From an uncultured Lachnospiraceae bacterium (GTDB lineage Bacteria; Bacillota; Clostridia; Lachnospirales; Lachnospiraceae), in contig CAJTYM010000006.1 of assembly GCA_910583835.1 (NCBI GenBank), positions 55,917 through 119,916 on the forward strand: a stretch of 64,000 nucleotides of DNA. The letters are read 5' to 3'. Both the position numbers and the translations under genes were made by a program. Positions 1 through 8,429 of the stretch are shown one piece after another. Below the pieces are notes generated by a model. That model ran no database searches, was not told the origin of the DNA, and saw only the letters and a list, made by a program, of their open reading frames with translations. The number at the start of each line of letters is the position of its first letter. The stretch's first letter is position 1.

Positions 1-1
1 A

Positions 2-1012
2 CAGCCTGACCGTACAGATATCATCAAGTTAAATACCAATGAGAACCCTTATCCGCCATCGCCGGAGGTGGAACGCATATTGCGGGAAATGCCTTTGGAA
101 ATACTGCGCAAGTACCCTGACCCAACGGCAGATGCTCTTGTTACGGCGCTGTCAGAGTGTTATCATATGCCGAAGGAGCAGATTTTTGTAGGCGTGGGTT
201 CCGATGATGTGCTGGCAATGAGCTTTCTGACATTTTTTAATGGCAAGAAGCCGATTCTGTTTCCAGACATCACGTATTCTTTTTATGACGTGTGGGCGGA
301 GCTCTTTCGGATTCCCTACGATTGCCAGCCCCTGGATGAGAACTTTCAGATTCGTACCGAAGATTATTTAAAGCCTTGTGGCGGGATTGTGATTGCCAAC
401 CCCAATGCGCCGACCGGCGTAGCGCGGGATTTGGCAGAACTGGAGCGCATTGTTGCCGCTAATCCCGAGGTAATTGTTATCATTGATGAGGCATATATTG
501 ATTTTGGAGGTGAGTCTGCGGTCAAATTGATACCCCAATATGATAACCTGCTAATCGTGCAGACATTTTCAAAGTCCCGCAGCCTTGCAGGAATGCGGAT
601 TGGCTATGCTTTTGGCAATGAGAAGCTGATAAAGTATTTAAATGATGCGAAATATTCGTTCAATTCCTATACGATGAATACGGTAACTGTTGCCATGGGT
701 GTGGAAGCGGTCAGGGATAAAGCGTATTTCCGGGAGACAGTCGGTAAGGTGGTTGCCACCCGGGAATGGACGAAGAAAGAACTTCTGAGGCTTGGCTTTA
801 CATTCCAGGATTCCCAGAGCAACTTTATTTTTGCCAGCCATCCGCAATGTCCGGCAAAGGAGCTGTTTGAGGCTTTAAAGCGTCAGGGAATTTATGTGAG
901 GTATTTTGCAAAACCGCGGATTGACAATTATCTGCGGATTTCCATCGGCACGGATGGGGAAATGAAAACGTTGATCGCATTTTTAGAAAAATATGTAGGA
1001 GAGAATCTATGA
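2..1012 (+). CDS. hisC: Histidinol-phosphate aminotransferase, 5' end cut by window edge
   Basis: Pyridoxal-phosphate aminotransferase that converts imidazole acetol phosphate to histidinol phosphate, in the cytoplasmic histidine pathway. The reading frame is open from base 2, where the N-terminal hallmark KLNTNENPYPPSPEV is read, so the GTG at 68 is internal and the true start lies before the window. The PLP lysine is in FSKSRSLAGMRIGYA (lysine codon 572-574). NPNAPTG (substrate and cofactor binding) and the C-terminal YLRISIGT motif are present. The stop codon overlaps the ATG of the next gene (ATGA), so the two are probably co-translated. Such HisC-like enzymes can also act on aromatic amino acids; no other his gene is visible, so the pathway role is inferred from the family. 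Confidence 0.93.
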   Translation, partial: QPDRTDIIKLNTNENPYPPSPEVERILREMPLEILRKYPDPTADALVTALSECYHMPKEQIFVGVGSDDVLAMSFLTFFNGKKPILFPDITYSFYDVWAELFRIPYDCQPLDENFQIRTEDYLKPCGGIVIANPNAPTGVARDLAELERIVAANPEVIVIIDEAYIDFGGESAVKLIPQYDNLLIVQTFSKSRSLAGMRIGYAFGNEKLIKYLNDAKYSFNSYTMNTVTVAMGVEAVRDKAYFRETVGKVVATREWTKKELLRLGFTFQDSQSNFIFASHPQCPAKELFEALKRQGIYVRYFAKPRIDNYLRISIGTDGEMKTLIAFLEKYVGENL

Positions 1013-1857
1013 TTAAATTGATTTTAAAGGGCGTGATGATGGGGGTGGCAAATATTATTCCCGGAGTCAGCGGCGGAACGATGGCAGTGTCCATGGGCAT
1101 TTACGATAAGATTATCCATGCGGCGACACATTTTATCTCGGAATTTAAGGAGAGCATGAAACTGCTGCTGCCGATTATCCTGGGCATGGGAATTGGCATT
1201 GTGGCGCTGGCGAGAATCCTGGAGTATATGTTTGCAAGAGTACCCCTGCAGACCAATCTGCTGTTTATCGGGCTGATTATTGGCGGGCTTCCTGCGATTA
1301 CCAAGAAGGTCAAGGGCAAGACTATCCGCCTGGGGCATATCCTGGTATGCCTGCTGTTCTTTGCAGTCGTGGCTGGCTTGGCAATGATGGGCGAGCAGGA
1401 GGGGGCTGCGGCAGATTTGAGTTTTAATCTGGTCAATGTCCTGAAATTATTCGGCGTAGGCATCGTGGCGTCTGCTACCATGGTCATACCGGGAGTCAGC
1501 GGCTCGATGATGCTGATGCTGATGGGTTACTACAATCCGGTACTGAACACCATCAATGATTTTATTGACAGCCTGATTCAGTTTAACATGCCGGGAATCT
1601 TAGAGGGGTGCAAGGTGCTTGTGCCATTTGGAATCGGCGTGGCAGTGGGAATTGTCGGCATTGCCAAGCTGATTGAGGTTATATTTCAGAAGTTCCCGGA
1701 ACATGCCTATTGGGCAATTATCGGGCTGATTGTGGCATCGCCGGTGGCAATCTTTCTGATGGGCAGCATGGGGACCATCAATGTCGTTGCCGTCCTGACT
1801 GGTATCGTGGCGTTGCTGGTAGGGGTTCTCATATCCCTGAAATTAGGGGAAGAGTAA
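1009..1857 (+). CDS. DUF368 family membrane protein (polyprenyl-phosphate transporter, PopT-like)
   Basis: A polytopic membrane protein of 282 residues. The signature NIIPGVSGGTMA near residue 15 and its inverted-repeat partner VIPGVSGSMMLM near residue 160 are the two re-entrant-like motifs of DUF368. Family knowledge: DUF368 proteins (PopT) recycle undecaprenyl phosphate across the cytoplasmic membrane for cell-wall synthesis. AGGAGAG sits before the ATG, which overlaps the stop of hisC by four bases. The following DUF1294 gene starts three bases after its stop, so the three genes look like one transcript. Substrate and direction are inferred from the family. Confidence 0.87.
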   Translation: MIKLILKGVMMGVANIIPGVSGGTMAVSMGIYDKIIHAATHFISEFKESMKLLLPIILGMGIGIVALARILEYMFARVPLQTNLLFIGLIIGGLPAITKKVKGKTIRLGHILVCLLFFAVVAGLAMMGEQEGAAADLSFNLVNVLKLFGVGIVASATMVIPGVSGSMMLMLMGYYNPVLNTINDFIDSLIQFNMPGILEGCKVLVPFGIGVAVGIVGIAKLIEVIFQKFPEHAYWAIIGLIVASPVAIFLMGSMGTINVVAVLTGIVALLVGVLISLKLGEE

Positions 1858-1859
1858 CG

Positions 1860-2138
1860 ATGGCGTCATGGGAAATGGGCATTTTCTGTTATCTTGGCCT
1901 GGTCAATGCCCTTGGTTTTTTGCTGATGGGGCTGGATAAATGGAAAGCAAAGAACAAAAGATGGCGGGTTGCAGAGAAAACGTTGTTCGGCGTAAGTCTC
2001 GTTGGCGGGAGCGTTGGCTGCTGGCTGGGAATGTATACGTTCCGCCATAAAACGAAGCATTGGCAGTTTGTATTGGGAATGCCCCTGATTCTGGCAGCGC
2101 AGGTGTGTTTGATATTATTCTTGACATTCAAAAAATAA
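1860..2138 (+). CDS. DUF1294 domain small membrane protein
   Basis: A 92-residue protein with about three hydrophobic segments (residues 6-22, 40-58, 70-88). The pattern LVNALGFLLMGLDKWKA followed by RVAEKTLF, GGSVGCWLGM and FRHKTKH is typical of DUF1294, a short membrane family of unknown function. The ATG at 1860 was chosen because it lies directly after the DUF368 stop; the longer frame from 1710 would run inside the previous gene. Its place at the end of the hisC-DUF368 transcript suggests co-expression only. No function is proposed. Confidence 0.8.
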   Translation: MASWEMGIFCYLGLVNALGFLLMGLDKWKAKNKRWRVAEKTLFGVSLVGGSVGCWLGMYTFRHKTKHWQFVLGMPLILAAQVCLILFLTFKK

Positions 2139-2195
2139 CCATATATTATTATCTGTAACTGGTAAAAAACGTTCAGTGAAGAGAGGAAAAGGAAC

Positions 2196-3434
2196 ATGTA
2201 TTCATTTGATGAAGTAAAAAAGACAGATTCCCAGGTGGCAGATGCCATCACAGCGGAAATGGAGCGGCAGAACAGCCATATTGAGTTAATCGCATCTGAG
2301 AACTGGGTGAGCAAGGCGGTGATGGCGGCTATGGGAAGCCCCATGACCAATAAATATGCGGAGGGCTATCCGGCAAAGAGGTATTACGGCGGCTGCGAGT
2401 GCGTGGATATTGTGGAGAACCTTGCTATCGAGCGGGCAAAAGAACTGTTTGGCTGTGAATATGCCAATGTACAGCCCCACTCCGGCGCACAGGCGAATAT
2501 GGCAGTGCAGTTTTGCATGTTAGAGCCCGGGGATACGGTGATGGGCATGAATCTCGACCACGGCGGACACCTGACACATGGTAGCCCCGTGAATTTTTCC
2601 GGTACTTATTTTAAGATTGTACCTTATGGGGTAAATGACGAAGGATTTATCGATTATGACAAGGTGCGGGAGATTGCGCTGGACTGCAGGCCGAAGATGA
2701 TAATCGCGGGAGCAAGCGCTTATGCGAGGACCATTGATTTCAAGCGTTTCCGGGAGATTGCAGATGAGGCCGGCGCATATCTGATGGTGGATATGGCGCA
2801 CATTGCCGGACTTGTGGCGGCTGGGCTGCATCCAAGCCCCATTCCTTATGCCCATGTGGTTACCACTACGACGCATAAGACGCTGCGCGGACCGAGGGGC
2901 GGCATGATTCTGGCAAGTCAGGAGATGGCGGACAAGTTTAACTTCAACAAGGCTGTGTTCCCAGGTATCCAGGGAGGCCCCCTGATGCATGTGATTGCGG
3001 CAAAGGCAGTCTGCTTTAAGGAAGCGCTGGATGACAGCTTTAAGACATACCAGCAGAATGTGGCAGAGAATGCCCAGGCATTGGCGAAAGGGCTGATGGA
3101 CAGGGAGGTTAAGATTGTTTCCGGCGGCACGGACAACCATCTGATGCTTGTGGATTTGACTCCTTATGATTTAACGGGTAAGGCAGTGGAGAAATTACTC
3201 GATTCTGTGAACATCACCTGCAATAAGAATACCATCCCTAACGACCCGAAATCCCCATTCGTGACAAGCGGTATCCGTCTTGGAACGCCGGCAATCACGT
3301 CCAGAGGATTTACGAAAGAGGATATGGATCAGGTGGCAGAGTGCATAGCCAAGATGATTAAAGAGGGAGAGGCGGCTTCGGAAGAAGTGCGCGGAATGGT
3401 CAAAGAACTGACAGCGAAGTATCCCTTGTTATAA
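2196..3434 (+). CDS. glyA: Serine hydroxymethyltransferase
   Basis: Interconverts serine plus tetrahydrofolate with glycine plus methylene-tetrahydrofolate; cytoplasmic and PLP dependent. Full length at 412 residues. HIELIASENWVS near residue 29, KRYYGGCE near 61 and the PLP-lysine segment TTTTHKTLRGPRGG (Lys228) are all intact, as is VDMAHIAGLVAAG near 198. A purine-rich Shine-Dalgarno sequence (gagaggaaaagg) precedes the ATG. The gene stands alone between the DUF1294 gene and a long hairpin that probably ends its transcript. No riboswitch is recognised in the 57 bases upstream. Confidence 0.97.
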   Translation: MYSFDEVKKTDSQVADAITAEMERQNSHIELIASENWVSKAVMAAMGSPMTNKYAEGYPAKRYYGGCECVDIVENLAIERAKELFGCEYANVQPHSGAQANMAVQFCMLEPGDTVMGMNLDHGGHLTHGSPVNFSGTYFKIVPYGVNDEGFIDYDKVREIALDCRPKMIIAGASAYARTIDFKRFREIADEAGAYLMVDMAHIAGLVAAGLHPSPIPYAHVVTTTTHKTLRGPRGGMILASQEMADKFNFNKAVFPGIQGGPLMHVIAAKAVCFKEALDDSFKTYQQNVAENAQALAKGLMDREVKIVSGGTDNHLMLVDLTPYDLTGKAVEKLLDSVNITCNKNTIPNDPKSPFVTSGIRLGTPAITSRGFTKEDMDQVAECIAKMIKEGEAASEEVRGMVKELTAKYPLL

Positions 3435-3452
3435 GACATGTTGTAAAATAAG

Positions 3453-3524
3453 GAGCCGGGCAGTGTCTGTACGGACCTCCAAAAGTCTTGCTTTTGCGGT
3501 CGGTACAGGCACTCCCCGGTTCTC
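3453..3524 (+). terminator. Long hairpin after glyA, probable terminator
   Basis: The arm gagccgggcagtgtctgtac at 3453-3472 pairs with gtacaggcactccccggttctc at 3503-3524 with few mismatches. It lies between two convergent genes (glyA and the 3547-3927 gene on the minus strand). A clear T-run is lacking on the plus side, so termination is inferred from position and stem length. Confidence 0.5.
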
Positions 3525-3546
3525 TTGCGATTTAGTCCTCTGGCTG

Positions 3547-3927
3547 TTATAGGAGCTCTAAATTATCGTAGCCAGCATTCTTCATCAGCTGTTTTAAGCC
3601 GTCAAGGACTTCCTCTTTGGTGTAATTATTCTGTAACAGGAAACGCTCTTCTTTTTCTGCCAGATACTGATAGAAGAGGGCGGCGGCAGCTACTTCATTC
3701 TTGTTGCGGTAATCAATGCGGCTTAATAAGATGTTTTCCGCTTCGTTGATATTGCCATCGTCTATCATTTCCAACAATCCGTTCAAATTCTGCCCGGACA
3801 CCTCGTAGTGGTTCTTCCGTTCCTCTTCCACAGAGACGTATGTCTTCCCCAGCAGGAAAGAGAATAATACCCGGACTGCTTCTTTGATAATTCTCATGAT
3901 ATAATCTTTTTCGTCTTCAAAATTCAT
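3547..3927 (-). CDS. DUF6483-like small helical protein
   Basis: A 126-residue protein beginning MNFEDEKDYIMRIIKEAVRV, mostly amphipathic helix, with TPR-like helices in the second half (EAENILLSRIDYRNKNEVAA, LFYQYLAEKEE). It resembles short Clostridia proteins annotated DUF6483, of unknown function; the family call is from memory. The start at 3927 is set by GGAGGT eight bases upstream; the in-frame ATG at 3942 overlaps that ribosome site. It faces the chemoreceptor gene at 4103 across a divergent 175-base spacer. No catalytic motif is visible. Confidence 0.7.
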   Translation of the reverse strand: MNFEDEKDYIMRIIKEAVRVLFSFLLGKTYVSVEEERKNHYEVSGQNLNGLLEMIDDGNINEAENILLSRIDYRNKNEVAAAALFYQYLAEKEERFLLQNNYTKEEVLDGLKQLMKNAGYDNLELL

Positions 3928-4102
3928 CGTCTTTACCTCCATGGTTTTGTCGTATATGAAAATTATTATAAGGGAAATTTGCGTGGTTGGCAATTCGTAC
4001 CAGAAAAAAACTGAATTGTCCCAGAGACAGTACGAAAAGGAATTGCCATGATAACATAAAGCTACAGTAAGCGACAATCTTGTAGGAGGATAATGAGTTA
4101 TT

Positions 4103-5653
4103 ATGGAAGGACAGATGGATTTTTTTGAACTGAATGACCGAAAAGTGTGCAAACGGCTATCAAAAGTATTGTTTTGGATGACGTTGGTATTTCCAGTATT
4201 ATTTCTGGCAACTGCCCTTGGAGTGTTTCAAATTCAGTACGGCGATTTGGCAGTTCTTTCGGCAATCGGTTGTGTCTGTACTATAGGGCCCAGTGTGCTG
4301 CAGAGATTAGGAACGCCCGCCAGGATGATGAAATATATCAGCGTGTTGGCAGTAGGTTTTGTTGTTATGCTCTTGGGCGGAAACTCTGCCATTGGCATCT
4401 ATATGACTTATGGGCTGGCAATGCTTTTCAGCTGTATGTTCTTTGACAAAAAGTTTACATTGAGGATTGCCATTATAAGCTATTTTTTTCTGATTGCTTC
4501 TTTATATCTGCGTTCTCTGAATGTCAAACAGATTGAATATCCGACTAATTTGGAATGGTTCTTTACACGTTCGGTGGGATTTACCATTGAGCAGATTGTA
4601 ATGGGAGTTGTATTTGTAAGCATTGCCGGGGCATCCAGGTCATTGTTGGAGAACCTGCACAGCGCAAACCAGGTGGCAGCTGTGGTGGAGACTTGTGGGA
4701 AAGTGTCTTCGGAGTTGGTATCCATGACAGAACAGCTTGCGGAAAATATGCAGGAATCCCGCAGGGTGAACGAAGCCATTGTGAGCTCTGCCCAAGATAC
4801 GGCAGAGGACTGCAGCCGAAGCCTGCACCATGTTACTTCCATGCAGGACTCAGTGGGAGAGATGGTTCAGGTGATTGGCATGATTGATGAGAGAACCAAA
4901 GAAATGTTGGATATTTCTGACGATATCTGGAAGAGAATGGAAAGCTATGTGGGGCTGATGGACCATGCAGTTGAGAGTATGCGGGAGATTGAGAAGACTG
5001 CGGGCCTTACAGGGGAATCCATTCAGAATATGGAAGGCATAATAGCGGATATATCATCATTTGCCGGTGAGATTTCTGAGGTTACAGAACAGACAGACTT
5101 ACTCGCGCTTAATGCTTCCATTGAGGCAGCGCATGCAGGGGAGAAGGGCAAAGGCTTTTCTGTGGTGGCAGAGGAAATCCGTGTGCTGGCAGAAAGTTCC
5201 AGGAGAGCCAGCAATTCCGTTGCATCCGTGATTGAAAATGTGCGTGCGATGCTCAATGGCGTGAAGCACTCCAATACACAGAATATGATGATGGTGGATG
5301 CGGGAATTACGCAGATTTCCAGTGCAAGGGAAGAAGCGAAGTTCCTGGGGAACCTGCAGAAGGATTCACGTGAGAAAACGGAGCAGATTGTAGTGAACAG
5401 CGGGGAGACAAAACAGCACAGCATGCAGGTTTTGCAGATGGCAAAAGAGATGGCGGATTTAGTACAGAATTCTTTGAACTGTGCGGATTCCATTGTGAGT
5501 GAGGCGGATAGCCAGGGCAAGATTACGGATAGGACGGGAGAAACGTTTTCCAATGTCAAGCAGATTGCAGAAGAGTTATTCAACATAAGCCAGATAGATA
5601 AAGAGGAGGAAGATAATGAAGACAATGAAAGCCAGGCTGTATCTGGTATTTGA
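4103..5653 (+). CDS. Methyl-accepting chemotaxis protein with six-helix membrane sensor
   Basis: A chemoreceptor-type signalling protein of 516 residues. The N-terminal 185 residues carry about six hydrophobic segments and no large outside ligand domain, so the sensor is the membrane bundle itself. Residues about 200-500 are the MCP signalling coiled coil; the hairpin tip is near residues 332-360 (LLALNASIEAAHAGEKGKGF, VVAEEIRVLAE), the site that would contact CheA and CheW. No HAMP domain is evident. The ATG at 4103 has AGGAGG 13 bases upstream, slightly far; ATG 4115 is an alternative. The 3' end overlaps the YhhN gene by 38 bases, so they are likely translated together. The signal sensed is unknown. 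Confidence 0.88.
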   Translation: MEGQMDFFELNDRKVCKRLSKVLFWMTLVFPVLFLATALGVFQIQYGDLAVLSAIGCVCTIGPSVLQRLGTPARMMKYISVLAVGFVVMLLGGNSAIGIYMTYGLAMLFSCMFFDKKFTLRIAIISYFFLIASLYLRSLNVKQIEYPTNLEWFFTRSVGFTIEQIVMGVVFVSIAGASRSLLENLHSANQVAAVVETCGKVSSELVSMTEQLAENMQESRRVNEAIVSSAQDTAEDCSRSLHHVTSMQDSVGEMVQVIGMIDERTKEMLDISDDIWKRMESYVGLMDHAVESMREIEKTAGLTGESIQNMEGIIADISSFAGEISEVTEQTDLLALNASIEAAHAGEKGKGFSVVAEEIRVLAESSRRASNSVASVIENVRAMLNGVKHSNTQNMMMVDAGITQISSAREEAKFLGNLQKDSREKTEQIVVNSGETKQHSMQVLQMAKEMADLVQNSLNCADSIVSEADSQGKITDRTGETFSNVKQIAEELFNISQIDKEEEDNEDNESQAVSGI

Positions 5654-6308
5654 GGGATGGATGCTTGTGTTCCTGCTGGCATTGAGTATCGCATTCCTAA
5701 ATGATTTTTTTGTTGGGACAATTTTATTTAAGACTGCTGCCAGCCTGTTTTTTGTGTTGGCAGGCGTTTGCGGCTATATTAGGAACAGGGAGAACCGGAG
5801 ATTTTCCAGGTTTATGCTGATGGGGTTTATTTGCTGCATGGCGGGGGACGTGTTTCTTGCCCTTGACAGCCAGGGAATGATATTCGTAATCGGCGTTGCA
5901 AGTTTTGCTGCCGCCCATGTGCTGTTTGCAGCAGCTTTTTGCAGTATCTGTGCTGCCACAAAGGCAGATATTGCCATGGCTTTTGCAGTATTTGTGTGCC
6001 TTGTGCTGGTGTTGTGTCTTGGGAATTTTGATTTTCAGGGACTTCTGCCTGTATTGATTGGCTATGCTGCAGTCATATCTTTTATGGTGGTAAAAGCATT
6101 GTCGCTTTGGCGCTGCCGACAGAAAGGACAATATGGCGTAATGCTGATTATGTTAGGCGGCGTGCTGTTTTTGTTATCGGATGTGATATTGCTCTTCTGG
6201 CTCTTTGGCATAGACGCAGCAAAGGAAGTGCAGGTATGGAACTGGGTGGTTTACTATCTGGCGCAGGGCTGCCTGACAGCAGCTTTGAATAAGAAATGGG
6301 GAACTTGA
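5616..6308 (+). CDS. YhhN family membrane protein (lysoplasmalogenase-like)
   Basis: A 230-residue integral membrane protein with about eight hydrophobic segments. The pattern GFICCMAGDVFLAL near residue 70, followed by FAAAHVLFAAAF and later GGVLFLLSDVILLF near residue 182, is the YhhN/TMEM86 pattern with its conserved acidic residues in membrane helices. Characterised TMEM86 members hydrolyse the vinyl-ether bond of lysoplasmalogens; bacterial function is less certain. Anaerobic Clostridia often make plasmalogens, so the activity is plausible. The start ATG follows aaagaggagg and lies inside the end of the chemoreceptor gene. A hairpin terminator follows directly. Confidence 0.78.
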   Translation: MKTMKARLYLVFEGWMLVFLLALSIAFLNDFFVGTILFKTAASLFFVLAGVCGYIRNRENRRFSRFMLMGFICCMAGDVFLALDSQGMIFVIGVASFAAAHVLFAAAFCSICAATKADIAMAFAVFVCLVLVLCLGNFDFQGLLPVLIGYAAVISFMVVKALSLWRCRQKGQYGVMLIMLGGVLFLLSDVILLFWLFGIDAAKEVQVWNWVVYYLAQGCLTAALNKKWGT

Positions 6309-6343
6309 GAACAAAGTGGGCTTGCCCACTTTGTTCTTCTATT
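6309..6343 (+). terminator. Intrinsic terminator after YhhN gene
   Basis: The arm gaacaaagtggg at 6309-6320 pairs perfectly with cccactttgttc at 6325-6336 across a four-base loop and is followed by ttcttattaat-like T-rich sequence (ttct at 6337-6340). Confidence 0.8.
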
Positions 6344-6390
6344 AATAAATTATTAATAATTTTTGTTAGCAATCGTTATGGTTTTATGAT
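6341..6390 (+). promoter_or_regulatory. Probable promoter of the export operon, with adjacent palindrome
   Basis: TTGTTA at 6363-6368 and TATGAT at 6385-6390 are spaced by 16 bases. Directly upstream, attaataa-a-ttattaat at 6341-6357 is a perfect palindrome and could be an operator. About 110 bases of leader separate it from the first adaptor gene. Confidence 0.4.
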
Positions 6391-6500
6391 AAGATGGTTA
6401 CTAATGATGGGGAAAACCGTCTGAATGAAGCAGGCAGAAAGCTGAGGTTTGTGATTTGATTGCCTGTTTGTGCCGGGAAGTGCGCAGAATGGAGGTAAGA

Positions 6501-8408
6501 ATGAGTAAGAAGAAGATAGGTATTATTATTGCTGTAGTTGTAATTATCGCAGCGGCAGCCGGCGGGGGGGCATGGTATTTCCTGAATGGGAACATGGGAA
6601 TCGGCAACAGTGCGGACAAAGTATATGTGGAAAAGGTGTCCTCGCTGAATGTTGCCAATGCAGGAGTGCAGAACCGGTATTCCGGCGTAGTGGAAGCACA
6701 GGAGAGCTGGAAAGTAAATAAAGAGGCGGACCGTGAGGTCAAGGAAGTTTTTGTAGAGCAAGGCGATATGGTGGAAGAGGGAGATTCGCTGTTTGAATAT
6801 AACATGGATGACCTCAAGTCTGAATTGTCCCAGGCAGAGCTGGAACTGGAAGGGCTGCAGAATGAGATTACGGATTTGAATTCCCAGATTGCCCAGCTGA
6901 CCAAGGAGAGAAATTCTGCACCGTCAGAAGAAAAGTTCCAATATACGGCGGAGATTCAGGAGAAAGAGAACAGCATCAAACAGACAGAGTATAACATTGA
7001 AAGCAAAAAAGCCGAGATGAAGAAGAAGCAGGAGAGCATTGACAATGCTGTAGTAACCAGCAAGATTGCAGGAGTGGTGAAGTCAATCAACCAATCATCC
7101 GGCGGCGGAGATTATGCTTCGGAGGATGAGTCTGCTTACATGACAATACTTGCGGTAGGGGATTTTCGCGTGAAAGGAACCGTCAGTGAGAGCAATGTAC
7201 AGATGCTTTCTGAACAGCAGCAGGTAATTCTGCGTTCCCGCGTTGATGAGAACCAGACCTGGACAGGAACTATCAGTAAGATCGATACCCAGAATGAAGC
7301 GAGTGATAGCAATAGTGAAATGATGATGTATGCCTCTGACAGCGGCGCTGAGAAGGCGACAAAATATCCGTTTTATATTACGATGGATTCCACAGATGGC
7401 CTGATGATGGGACAGCATCTGTTTATTGAGCTGGATGAAGGGCAGACAGAGGAAAAAGAAGGAATATGGCTGTTTGAGGGTTATATTGTCAGGGGAGATG
7501 CACAACAAGGAATGGGAATGGGTTCCGCTTCGGGCGATGCGCAGGCATTAGATATAGAAGAAGCGTTAGATAGTGAACTGAGCAGCGATGAACTGGCATC
7601 CTCAGATGCAAGTACAGATGTTTCTCTGGAAGATGATGCAAGTGCAGAGGATTTGCAGTCAAGTGATGCAGGTTCAGAGGATTTGGAATCAGATGATGCA
7701 AGCACAGAAGATCTGCTGGCAGATAATGCGGGCGGAGAGGATTCCTCTGCAGAAGATACAGAGGAGAATTCAGGCGCAGATAATACAGAAGGGAATTCAG
7801 GCGCAGATAATACAGAAGGGAATTCAGGCGCAGGAAACGGAACAGAAGCAGAAGACCAGACTCCTTATGTCTGGGCGGTGAATGACAGGAACAGATTAGA
7901 GAAACGCCAGGTGGAATTGGGTGAATACGATGAGGCCCTGGGGGCATATGAGATTTTGTCCGGCCTTACGGAGGATGATTACATTGCATTCCCCATGGAA
8001 GGGCTGTATGAGGGAGTGACAGCAGTCACCAGCATAGATGAGGTAGATTATACATCACCATTATATAACCAGGGCGAGGAAGGCGAAGCCGATGAAGATG
8101 GGGAGCCTTCTGAGGACGGAGAAATGATGAAAGACGGCGGCCTTGAGAGTGACAGTGAGATGATGGATGAGGGTATGTCTGGAGGGGGAGAGATGGATGA
8201 AAGCCTCTCTGACATGGAAGATATTTCGGACGAAGATGACATGTCTTCGGAGGATGAATCTGAGGATGGCTCAACGGAAGATGAGACAGTCAGTGATGAC
8301 ACCTCGGGAGAGGATACCTCTGCAGGTGGTGGATCGTCCGGTTTAGAGGATTCCCTGAGAGGGAACGAAAACAATAGCGATCTTGGTGGATTTGGAACGC
8401 TGCAATAA
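6501..8408 (+). CDS. Membrane fusion (adaptor) protein of MacA/HlyD type with long acidic insertions
   Basis: A 635-residue adaptor for an ABC exporter. Residues 6-23 form one membrane anchor. Two biotinyl-lipoyl-like half motifs (EVFVEQGDMVEEGDSLFEY and AGVVKSI) flank a coiled-coil hairpin at about residues 110-190; a barrel domain follows. Two very acidic low-complexity stretches break the usual plan: about residues 350-450 (repeats of DAS-ED-L and a 27-bp tandem unit NSGADNTEG at 7767-7820) and the C-terminal 100 residues. The membrane-proximal domain lies between them (VWAVNDRNRLEKRQVELG). ATG 6501 was chosen over 6456 and 6489 because GGAGG is at 6491-6495. The first gene of a four-gene operon. 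Confidence 0.85.
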   Translation: MSKKKIGIIIAVVVIIAAAAGGGAWYFLNGNMGIGNSADKVYVEKVSSLNVANAGVQNRYSGVVEAQESWKVNKEADREVKEVFVEQGDMVEEGDSLFEYNMDDLKSELSQAELELEGLQNEITDLNSQIAQLTKERNSAPSEEKFQYTAEIQEKENSIKQTEYNIESKKAEMKKKQESIDNAVVTSKIAGVVKSINQSSGGGDYASEDESAYMTILAVGDFRVKGTVSESNVQMLSEQQQVILRSRVDENQTWTGTISKIDTQNEASDSNSEMMMYASDSGAEKATKYPFYITMDSTDGLMMGQHLFIELDEGQTEEKEGIWLFEGYIVRGDAQQGMGMGSASGDAQALDIEEALDSELSSDELASSDASTDVSLEDDASAEDLQSSDAGSEDLESDDASTEDLLADNAGGEDSSAEDTEENSGADNTEGNSGADNTEGNSGAGNGTEAEDQTPYVWAVNDRNRLEKRQVELGEYDEALGAYEILSGLTEDDYIAFPMEGLYEGVTAVTSIDEVDYTSPLYNQGEEGEADEDGEPSEDGEMMKDGGLESDSEMMDEGMSGGGEMDESLSDMEDISDEDDMSSEDESEDGSTEDETVSDDTSGEDTSAGGGSSGLEDSLRGNENNSDLGGFGTLQ

Positions 8409-8429
8409 GAACCGGAGGGATGAATTAGG

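Noticed and set aside
7588..7881. Alternative frame inside the acidic part of the first adaptor
   Set aside because: It arises from the low-complexity repeats; the adaptor frame is continuous and has domains on both sides.
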